Source: Diadema setosum
Taxonomy: Eukaryota > Echinodermata > Echinoidea > Diadematoida > Diadematidae
Assembly (NCBI RefSeq): GCF_964275005.1
Contig: NC_092705.1
Location: 15,961,385-16,025,384, forward strand
Direction of reading: 5' to 3'
Length of the DNA stretch: 64,000 bases
Shown: in pieces, positions 22,011 through 34,000 of the stretch
Position numbering within the stretch: the stretch's first letter is position 1
Layout: the number at the start of each line of letters is the position of its first letter
Notes under the pieces: model-generated
What the model was told of the DNA's origin: nothing
The model's input: only the letters and a program-made list of their open reading frames with translations
Databases searched by the model: none
Made by a program: the position numbers and the translations under genes

Positions 22011-25000
22011 ATATCCTTTTTGTTCTAACTATCATCATGGACTTACAGCCAGAAGCTTTTTATAGACAGGGAAAGAAAGTTGTTTGTTTTGTTGTTGTTG
22101 TTGTTTTCAAGAATAGTTCTGAGTTTTGATTGTTAAGTGACACTAAACAAGCAATTCAAAACAAAAAATTGCATAAAGCTTGCTTATCCTTGTTGAAATA
22201 AAAGAAACTAGACATTTTATATAGATTATGTAATGGTACTCAATCAAAAGTGTGAAATCACAAATTAAATGAACTGTTTATATGGTTGACTGAAAGCAGA
22301 CATGGATCAAACTTGCTGGTTTAATATTAAATGAAATTTTGAAGAAAGTTTTGCAAATTATGTCATCCATTCTGCCATAATTGCTGTTTCTTTTAATGCA
22401 TAACACATTAAAGTGCAGTTAATGCAGGCATGGATTTCCAAAATTGGTAAATTTCTTTATGCTTACCTGTGTATGTACAGCAAAATTTTTGTGTTTTTTT
22501 CTTGAATTCGAGAAGTGGCTTGGTAGTATCTACAGTAGATTTGCGTGAATAATACATTGAAGGTATGACCCCGGTTGCTGAGATAGTATTATTCATGTGA
22601 TTTTGCCAATTTCTGTATAAAATGAATATTGAGGTATCCCAGGTGAGTATGGTGATGTTAGCTGTAATCAATATGTCATTCTAGGTTGAGGACTCCTGTA
22701 TTGTTTCCTTGACACATGACCTCTCGTACATGTCAGCATCTGGCTGAATCAAGCAGTGTTGGGTGGCTACAGCAACAGTCCTGCTAACCCCCACCTTCAA
22801 GTCCTGTTCAGTCGTATATGCAAGTTGCTCTTCTATCGCATCAAACCAGTTTTTGTCTTCGATGGAACCCCTCCACAGATTAAGAGGCAGACACTGGTAA
22901 GATTCAAAGAATCATTGAGACAATTCCTTACATATATTTTATTTGATGTGTGAACAGAAATATGTTGAAGGCCTAATGTCTATATCACCTCTCCATGTAG
23001 GTGCCTGTTCCATTATGAACAAGTATAATATTTTGTATATACGAGAGATATACATATATATGGTATACTGGTAGTTATGCAACACTTTAGACACAGCTTG
23101 AGGGCTGTGTCAGAATGATTATTGAGGATATCTTAAGTTATTTGACAAGGGGTATTTTGTCCAAATTTGTTGGATACAGCATCATTTCTACTTACTGTAG
23201 TAATGATAAAAATATCCTACAGCATTATTATTTTGATGGAGTAAGTCATTTCAGAATATGGAAAATAGTTTGTGCTTGGCTTCTTGCCAGCACTTTTGAA
23301 TGTTTAATGTGAATTTTTGTTGTACTTCATTTCATCAAATTTTGAATTGTGTTGCCTTGTCTATGTTCTATGTATGCAACAGACTAAACACACCATAACC
23401 AAATTTCAGTACCTGATACATCTTGACTGTACAAGCAGGAGTGATGAATAATCTTTTCTTTGTACCATCAGGCTGCAAGACGGCAAAGGAAGCAGCTTGC
23501 CGCAGCCCAGTCTGAAAATACTTCTGAGAAGATCATCAAGAATTTCCTCAAAAGCCATGCAGTCAAAGCTGTGATGGAACAGAATGGGTAAGGCCAACAC
23601 ATCACTATCTACAATAGATTACTTTAATATTCGCATGAGTAATTTTTCGCGCTCAGCTAGGTAAGATGAATTTCGGATGATTTTTATTCTGCGGAATCGA
23701 GACAGTCACTAGAGGAATGTTTGATGTGCAAAAATGTTTGCATGTTTTTATTATCTTGCTGAAATCTGTTTGTATGAAATGCATGAAAATTTCCACATTT
23801 ACAGTATGGTATATTGCTAGTGTTGAACTTAGCTAGAATAATGACTTGTAAAGACATAAACAGATGAATACAGTGAGCAGCAGGTGTTTTAACATTCCCT
23901 GTCAGTTCAAGCAAGTGATGTGTTGCCGGCACTGGCTAATTTTGTGTTGATGTTGTAACAACGTTGAAGGAATCTTAATAAATGATTTAGCATGTGAAAA
24001 GTGAAAATTTAAATGACATTGTAGCTAAATATGAACAGCTACTCATAATCTCTTTCCTTCATTTTCCTTTCATACAATGTAGTTTGAAATTAATGAAATT
24101 AAACTGATAGTGTAATCTGGAATGTTTGTCAATATGGTATAGAATGTGACTGTATCATTTTAGCACATTTGCATGTTGGTGGGTTATTGTATTGAGTCTG
24201 AGGCTGTGTGCTGCAAGAGCAGTCACACCCTATAAATCTTCCGAATATGCCTTTTTCTGGGACAAATATTGTACCTTAAGAAATGCGATATTGGAAAACT
24301 CTGGGGTCTGACCCCTGCACCCCCCCCCCAAAAAAAAAAAAAAAAACAAGATCCTGCTTACAGCTTTGATTGTTATTCATAGTTGAAATCTTTGAAGGCT
24401 TCCATGGTGGTAGAACGTTGGGTGGTAGAAGGCTTAATGGTGCACCAAGTATAATCTTTCTAGGGTATGTATGTATGTATGTGTTTCGGCAAGCATGTTC
24501 TCGCCGTTCTCAAGGGAATGAGAACATTCCCTTGAGAACGGCGAGAACATGCTTGCCAAAACATCGGGATTCATTCCCTTGAGAACGGCGAGAACATGCT
24601 TGCCGAAACGTCGGGATTTGGCAGGCCCTTTTCAGGGCCACACACATACCCTAGAAAGAATACGTGGTGCACCGTTAAGCCTTCTACCACCCAATATTCA
24701 TAGTTGATTGCTTGTGCCTCTACAGAAGAGACAAATATCCAGTGAATGTACCATCTTCCAACACAGTTAAACAGAAAAATTATTTCTATCATCATACCCA
24801 TCTATCTCTTACCAGGGAAGGAACATCCAAACGGGAACCAAAGTTGAGGTTGCCAAGGCGTCGGGACGATGATGACATGTTTGAGTTACCACCAATGCCC
24901 TCTACCAGCCAAGGAGCAAATGGGTAAGATTATGGTCCAAGTAGTCAGCCGTTTTTGGGCCAATATACACCGATACACCAAAGTCAGGAGCTAATCTTAT

Positions 25001-28000
25001 TACCTGGGATTATTCTGTCTGTCTGTACTATCACTCACTATTAGTACAAATTAATCACTGTCATTTCTCCATATATATGCAAGAAAAAAAAATATTTCCC
25101 CATTTAAAACTTTGAGATGTGTGCATTCTTTCTTTTATGATGCTTATACTGAAGAGATGTTTCACTAAGAGTTGTACTTATTATAGTATAAAGCATCCCA
25201 ATCACTCTGAGACCATCATGGGAAACTGTGTAGCAATGTATTGTACACACACACACACACACGCACACACAAAAGCACACACAGTGTCATGCATCACCCT
25301 ACGGACACAAACGAGAAAGAAAAAAAAATCAAAGATTAATTTGAAGTCACGTAAGGTATCACTCGAAAGTTGCGATTGAGAATGTATTACGGGGTCAGAA
25401 ACTCAAGTCACCCTTTGTGTCACATCTTCACGCTTGTCCTGTCTGAATCTTCTTTCAGCATCGAGGGTGACGATGAAAGCGATGATGACGGTATTGCACA
25501 GGCAGTCGCCCAGTATCAGGCGGAGCAGGCAGAATCGTACCAAGACCTGCGGCTGGTGGACGTGGAGTCCGAGTCCTTCCTGTCCCTGCCCGTCGAGGTC
25601 CAACACGAACTCATTACCGAGATGCAAGAGTCGTCCAAGAGAAACTCCTGGTCAAGAATGCACCAGCTGCCCCAGGTCGGTGGAATTGACCACTTCCACT
25701 TTCTTCTCTTTAATTTCATGTCAACTCAATGAAGTGACCAATTGGACTCATTATGCCAAGTCACACTTCTAAAAATACTCATAAATGCACTTGGCTCCTA
25801 GAAAGTTGCTCTGATAGCAATTCATGTCGCAGTGGCAAGTGTCATTGTAATGGCAAATATCTTGCTTCCTGATTCGCTCTTTGTACCGAAGTTGCTATTC
25901 CAGTGAAAGTTGCTATCTAACATACCTTATGAAATGGAGCTCTAATCTTAACTCACACCTCTTATGTAACATTAAAGCAGAAGCATACAGTAGGATAGAC
26001 AATATTGCTATGCCATTTAAAACTGTACATAGCATGCAACATTTTGCAATTCCCCTTCCTTACATTTACACTTGTCTATGGACCAGGGAGAAACCTGCTG
26101 ATGCGGGGGTTTCTTCTTCTATTTCATGATGTTCCAAGATGATATTCTTCTCTTTCTGCAAGGAACTAGTCTTTCTTAGGACAATAGCTGAGGCAAATAG
26201 TAATGATTGTGAAGATAGATCGAATTAGTAGCAGAAGTACATGTAGTAGTAGCAGTAGTAGTGGTATTAGTAATGATTATAACAACAACGACAATAATAA
26301 TGATAATGATATAGTGATAGTAAAAATGATAATCATAATAATATTTATAACAATTGCAAGTAAAATAGTGATAAGAAGTGTTAATATTATCACTTCTTAT
26401 AATATTATAAGAAGTTAGCATATTTACTCATTTCAGCATTATTACTATATTCAAGGAATTGTGGGATACCTTCTTGCTCATATCATTCTTGATGTTTGCT
26501 TGTTGTTCTTGTTGTTATCTTACTAGAGATAAAGTAATATATCAGTTATATTTCAAATCTTTTCTCTGGTCTCATGACTCAAAACTGAAAGCAGTATGTG
26601 AATCCTCTCATAAATCCTTGTATTTTTATTTCGCCACCTCTCCACTGTCCACCTTTGCAGCAATCCGGTGACTTCTCCCGCTACCAGGTGGACAGACTGA
26701 TCAAGAAGAGCAAGCTGAGTGTGAGGCTGGAGGACCTCCGGAAGGAGATGAAGAGCAGGATGTCATCGTCGATGGCAGCCCTGCTGGATGCAGAGGCCCA
26801 GAGGAGCCAGGTGAGCTGGGGCAGTTTTGGCATCATCCTCAGGAAGAGAGTGGGAATGAAATACTCTAAAAGTGGAAATTTTTTGCAGTGCAGATTTTTT
26901 TTAATGCAAAATTTGAAATATGCAAAAATTTGTGCTTGCTAAACTGTATTTAATCTAATGCTACTTTAAATTTTGATTCTGCAGAATGGAAAACATGCAA
27001 ACTTCATCTTACAAGACCAAGTGCAAAAAGAAAATAATAATAAACAAATTATTTGCTTGAAATTCTCCTCCTTTCCAGTAAACTCTCTTATAAGTTTAAA
27101 CTTTTCTTCCTTTTTTTAAAGAATTTGCAGTCATTACCAAGTCAAACCAAAGATGGAATTTGTTGTCATATTTTAAAGCAAATTTCAAAACTTTCTCCGA
27201 ATCTGTGATTGGAACCACATTTGGCATATACAGTTGTACATACTCACCACATAACTCAAAAACGCCATCTGGAGATGGAATGAGTATAAAGAAAATTATT
27301 CTATGAAATGGAGATAGTAGTATTTTAGCATGCATAACTTTCATAGGAATGTGGTTGTTGAATACTTGACAAGTTAACTGAAGCTATAATTAAATAGAAT
27401 CCCGATTTTACAAAACAAATGACAGAATGCACTCCTTTCATTGAGCACGTATCAACAAAGGTATGTCATGCTCTTCACTGGCACTCATTTGTCCTTTGGT
27501 GTCGTAGGTTGATGCTGGAAGAGTGGCATCAGAAGACGCCCAGCATTACATCCTGATGAAGATGGGCAAAGAGGATGAGAAAGAGGAGGAAGAGGATGAC
27601 GGGGCGCTGGAGGCGTCTGTCGTCGCCTACAGACAGAGGGCGGGCTTTTCCACCAGTCTGGATATTCAGATGGAGAAGGCGATGAGGAAGAGAAGCTCTG
27701 CGGCTGTGGAGAGAGACGGTTCTTCGTCTTCTAGAGAAAGGGATGCAGAAGTTGTGGACACAGATGAGTCGGCTCCACCAAGGAAACAGATGAAAACAGA
27801 GTCTGCAGATGGGAATGCATCCTTGAGGGAAGAGGAGATTGAGGAGGGGAGTGAGAAGTTGGAGGATGAAATCCAGGATAAGAGGAGATTGATTGAAGAA
27901 CTTCTCAAGAAGGTCTCTTCCAATGCTGATAACACCAGACTTGCAGCAAAGAATCAAGAGACATCCTCAGCGAAAGCCCCTCAGCGAACTCCCAATGTCG

Positions 28001-31000
28001 GCAAGGAAGAGTCACTAGGAAACAGAGACGCTGTGCCTGACAGTTTGCCAGAACGCCAACGTGAAATAAAGAATTCAAATGAAATAATCGTGCTCAGGAA
28101 TGATTCACCCAAAGACTTCAAACAAGATCAAGGCGGTAGTGCAATAGATGTTGACCTTACTAATGATGCTAATAATGAAACTTGTGTTGGTAACACAGAA
28201 AATGAGGCTGTTGCTATGGAAACAGATGATGCAACTGCTGTCGACCTTGCAAGCAATAAATATAAGTCTCAAAGCAAATCCAACCAAAGAACTGTACCGG
28301 AGAAAGACAGAACCCCAGAAGTACTCAATTTAAGTGATGATGATGATGAAAATGAGCAAACCATGTTGCAGAGCAATGTTATCTCCTCACCAATGAAGCT
28401 AAAAGAAAAGGAGGAGGAGGAGGTTGAGGAGGTGGAGATAGTGGAGGAACTGGTGGTCAAGGAGGAAGATACTTGTGCTGCAAAAGAAGACTTCCCAAAA
28501 GCAGAAGGTGATGAGGATGAATTTAGGAGAGATAATAGGAGGAAGATCAGTGAGGATGACAAAGATGGCAATAATGGTGAGAGTCCTCCAGGAAATTATA
28601 AATCCAGAACCAGACTGGTGTTTAATTTTTTTTAAGCTCTACAGAATAATAATGCCCTTTTGCTTCTGAACATAATGATTATCTACAGTGTATATATGTT
28701 CACACAAAAATTTAGTCAGTGATTACCAGTCAATCCTATTATCTTTTATCTGTTTCTTTCAAGTGATATATCAGCAGCTATTCAGCTTTGGGTATTATGA
28801 TTTCCTATCTCTCTGTATGTTACACTGTATGGATAAAATAGTATCAGTAATCAGTATAATTCATTTGTTTCAACCAAACTCAACACATTGAAACATCCAG
28901 AATCATAATGATGAAAGTTTTAAACAAGTACTAGAGTTCTTGTAAGATCTTGATACATTAAATCTTTGATCTGATACATTAAATCTTTAGAAAAAAAAAA
29001 TTCACAGCACAAAAAAAAAAAATAAATAAATAAATAAATAATGACTAAAAACCCTGCCTTTTCATCACAGAATCATGCTGAACTAGCCATCACCCTTTTT
29101 GTCCAAGTTTGTGTCACTGGAATTTGAGCAAAAAAGTTGTTCACATAATTTTGATGTGTCTTGTAGTGGTCATGTGGACAGAATTGTGATATGTTTCACT
29201 CATGTTCTCATGTAATACATGGATAAACTGGGTACCTACCGGTCTGACAGACAGGTCGGACCTGTAGAAATGGGTTAGTGTGCTACCCTGCTTAAAGCCA
29301 TTTGTTTTTGTTTTTGTTTTCCCTTTAATCTTCAGATGACTTTTTGGAAGTGGCAGACTTCCCAATCCAGACATGGTCTGAAGTGCAAACTGAGCAAACT
29401 GCCATAGAAATTAAAGATGAAGAGGAACAATATGTTCAGTAAGTGTAAATTAATTGTCATGGTCAAATTGATAAGGCAAGACTTTCTGATGCAAACTAAG
29501 TCGAGTTTTTGTTTGACACAAAACTCGAAAAATTGTTTTTAATCCAGTCTATTTGCTTCTTCTTTGTTTCATCTGAATTATTTGCCAAAGCTGCTACATA
29601 AAATGTAAAAAGTCCATGTGGCAGTTATTTAATCATGCCAAATCTATAGGTGACATGCGTTATCAGATCGTTATATACAGTTACTGTATGTGATCATAAA
29701 TTTGGTTTTATGGCAAAACTGTAAAGCATACATTCCATTGCCTAGTAATTTCCTTGAGTTTTATCATTTTCCTTCAGCTGTCAGAAGATGAGGAACTCCC
29801 GACCATTGACTGCCAGTTTTGTTTTGTTTTTTAATTTTCATCATCACTTCTACGACAAGTGACAAATTTGTATTTCGTTGGTCTTAGACAAACAAATGGG
29901 ATGATAAGAAATCAGATGAAGCAATAGGCTTACCTCATGAATTATCACTTTATGCTCTTCTGATATATTTCTTCTTTCCAAAACTCCTCACAAAATTTGT
30001 TAGATAATACCTTCTGCTTCTAGCGAATGAGATGTATTTATCAACATCCAATATCTCATCTGATGAAGGAGACTGGTTTCTCTTCTCACAGGGGAGATGA
30101 AGTTGTGGCTGAGATGTTGCAGGAGTCAGACCAGGAGCCAGACATTGACGAGTGGCTGGGAGCTGATTTGGTAAGAGGACTTGCAGGGAAGCTCCAGTTC
30201 ATGTTCAAATCGATTTAAATTTCATATATATCAGAATCTCCCCCCCCCCCTTTTTTTTTCCCAAAGAAAGTAATGGTATAGGTCACAATTTTTTATGCAA
30301 ATCAAACCAAAACATTCCATTGTCCTGTATACAATTCTTCACTAAAGTTTTCTCATTTCAGGGGCAGAAATTACAGTAGGAGAAATTACATTCTGTATAT
30401 CAGACTGTTAGAGTGTTCTGATGATCGTGATGTCTTTTCAGTTATGATCTTGGTTTTTTTTATTTTTTTTTAAAGGGAGAGTTGCAGTTGCAATATTATT
30501 GACTATAAAGTGATTTCATATCTTAAGTGTAAACAACCAGTTGAAGAGTTGTTGGGAGGTGGCATTCTGGCCTCATCTAACTTTCATCTATGTGATTATA
30601 AGTGAAATCTGTTTCACAAATACAGTCAAACCTGTCAATAGCGGCCACTCCAAGGGAAACGAAAAAAGTGGCCGTTATAGGCGGGTTACCGCTATAGGCA
30701 TGGTCGTTAATATGGCTTTTCTCTTGGAGGAATTGTTTCAGTGGTCCCATATGGCAGGTGGTGGCTGTAGATGGTGATCACTACAGACAAGTTTGACTGT
30801 ACATGCTAAAGCTGTGAAATGCAGAGTATAGGATGTAGATCAGTTTGGTCATTTTGTTGGGAAAACTCAATCCAAAAAGAATACCCAAATTACTTATACA
30901 AAGAGTACTGCTTATGGTGCCCCGCAAAAGTGTCTAGCAGCATTGTGCATGCAATTCACACATTTTTTATAACGGGAGGACGTAGTCAAGTTAACTGTAC

Positions 31001-34000
31001 TGTATTCTAATGCTTTTTCCAGGCCAGTGTTGAAGCAGTGAATCAGGATCTGGAGAATGAAAGACTCGCCCTAGAGAAAGAGAGAAGGAAGCAGCAGAAG
31101 AAGGCCACTTCTGTGACAGATGCCATGTATGCTGACAGCAAGGTACAGTCATACTTCTTGTGCTTATTACCTCCGCCAAGTGAGGAGGTTATGTTTTCAT
31201 TACCGTTGGTTTGCTTGTTAGTTTGTTTGTCTGTGTGCAAAATAACTCAAAAAGTTGTAAACGTATTTGTATGAAACTTACAGGAAAGCTTGAGAATGAC
31301 ACAAGGAACAGGTGATTGAATTTTGGTTGTGATGCGGAAATTTTAGTGGATTTTATGAAAGATTTTCAGTATCTTGGCAGGTAGTCAGTGAACTTGGGAG
31401 TTCAAGCTGGGCATTTTTTTAGGTTTGCATGCACGCACCAAAGTGCGTGCTCTAGTTTCTGCTAGGGCGAGGTGCACCATGTAGCTGGAAGTTGATGGCA
31501 TAACAAAAGGCTTCTTTATTGGGAAATTGGGCAATTTTCAGCATGCATACGTATGGGTGGAAATCTCTGATCTCTATGGAAAGACAAGATCAGTGGGGAA
31601 ATTGAGTTGCTTTGCAGAGGACTGCGCTCTCAGAGTGCTTCTCTCTGTGCAAATATGGACTTGTGTGTGTTTGTGTTTGTGTGCAATTGTTAGAGTTGAG
31701 ACACATGTCCTGTGTTCAAATTCTTTACTTTCAGTGAAATGAAGATGAGTAGACAACATTGTGTTGTCTGTAGGTAAGGGTAGGCAGTCTCGCTTTTTTA
31801 AAAACCACATGTGTGTCTACAATTTGGTGTGTATTCATCTGGACGTAGAATTGTCTCAAGGGTGCATACAAATTCTTTTTATTTTTTCAGTTGATTTACA
31901 ATTGTTCTTATCAGATTTACGAAACATGCATATGACACATACTTGTATCAGCTTTTAAACCTTATGCAACTTTCTTGGCATCTCTCACTGAAAAGCTGAT
32001 AGATAGTCCACAATTATTTCAGTGAACACTTTTTTATGGTAGTAGAAATTTCTATTTTCACTCCTTTTGGAAATATTTAAAATGAGTAAAGAATTCACAC
32101 ATAATACATTTAGTTGCCTGTTGTTTGATTCCCAGGAACTACTCCAGTGTTTTGGCATTCCATACATCGTCAGCCCCCAGGAAGCCGAGGCCCAGTGTGC
32201 CTATCTGGATCTGACCAATCAGACGCAAGGGACCATCACCGAAGACAGTGACGTCTGGCTGTTTGGCGGCCGACGGGTCTACAAGCACTTCTTCTCCAAG
32301 AGCCGAGACCCAGAGTTCTTCAAGCTTGGTGACATTGAGAGACATCTATGTGAGTTAATGTCCTCCACTTAGCTGCACACAAAGAGGTTATGTACGAGTG
32401 TGTATTATACAACACATGTGTAGATCCTTGCCATCTGAGTGGATGAATGCAGGTCACATGACATGGATCAGCTCTCCCACGCTCACTCCTAATGGCAGTG
32501 CAATAGACCACTATTTAACAGTAAATCAAGCGAGCCAGCAGTGCAATAGATCCTAGGACCCACTGAACTTGTGAATCGTAAAGCATTGGTGCATACGCGC
32601 ACCCAACAAGACCTACAGCCAGATCTAGGCCTAACTGTTAGTCCTCCTCCCAGAGAGGCTTAACATTAGATCTATTTTGGTCTAGACCAGGCCTATGATC
32701 GTATGTTGTATAAAACAATATTCAATGATTTCTCATTTGTGCTACTGTTCGAATATGACATTCGGTGCAAGTTTATCCGTTCCATTCTACTCCACATCAC
32801 ATTGTTGAACAGTACAATTTAACTTGCATGCTCATGTAATATTTAGAACCATTGCTCTCATTTATATACTAGAGTGCTCACCCACCATACGCCCTGTATA
32901 GTTACTCTGTGAGTGCATAGAGTGAGGCATTAGTGCGGGTTTGCCCCTCATGGTGAACAGCACTCCTTGCTAGCATACTAGCAGCCAAAGCCAGGTGTGC
33001 AGACTCACATAAAAGTTCAAAAGTGCAAGTACACCCTTTGGTGAGAGAGTAGAGCACACGTGCATCAAGAAAAAGATTGTTGTCACAGATGTGGGAGTTT
33101 TCAGTTTTGTTTGTGTATGTACATATGTGTGTGTGTTGATATTGTGGTGCTTGCATGTGACTTGGTGAACAATTTGACCCATGCTGTGCATCATATTTCT
33201 CTACATGGTAGTGCTGACCCGTGACAAGCTGATCAACCTCGCTTACTTGATGGGGAGTGACTACACCCTCGGCATTCCAGGGGCAGGTCATGTGACAGCC
33301 ATGGAGGTGCTCAGTGAGTTCAAAGGTCAAGGATTGGACTCCTTGCAGACATTCAAGTGAGTTGTAGAATGGATCGTTGTATATGAATGCAGCTGATGTA
33401 ATATATATGCCATGTATTTTGTATTATTGTATATACCGTTTTCATATTCATTTGTATGATATTTCGCAAATTGGGACTTGTGTGAAGACATATTAGCGAG
33501 TGGTTAAATTCACAAGCAAGATCCACATTAATGAAATGAGGATGAAGTGTGATCTCTTCTCGAGTAAAAAATTAGCTATTTCCCATACAGGACAAGGCGT
33601 GTTACGAATGTGAGTTTTGGAAAGCAATATTTTTGCTATTCAAATTCATGAAATTACGTCAATGTAGGGCAATTTGTCAATCAGTTGAATATTTTTGCTA
33701 GTTGTTAATATTGCAAGTGTCAGACGATCTATAAAATTCATGCAAAATTAAAACACTACTGGTACTAGATGTAGCATCTGCACAGTGTTCAAAGTGGACA
33801 CTCTATTGTGAGACTTGTTCTAAAAATGCTATGAGATTACTACAAAGTAAGGTTCTGCTTTCTTTTTAAACTATCTTCGTGAATTATCATGTAAACACAT
33901 GAGGAAAAGTGATTCATTGAAGATACTGTACAGATGTAATATTGAAGATAACAGTATGTTGTATTTTTCCCTCACTCAGAATTCAACATGACAAATGCCA

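Noticed and set aside
22011..22129. In-frame extension of ERCC5 exon 1 ([10 protein letters not shown]...)
   Set aside because: It follows the U12 donor and does not resemble XPG. The conserved sequence resumes at 22730.
24624..24639. The stem-loop as proof of a histone gene here
   Set aside because: No histone reading frame precedes it on either strand; it sits inside a palindromic repeat.
28577..28635. Open frame continuing past ERCC5 exon 7
   Set aside because: A good GTGAGA donor at 28577 is in phase with exon 8, and the run-on is low-complexity intron.
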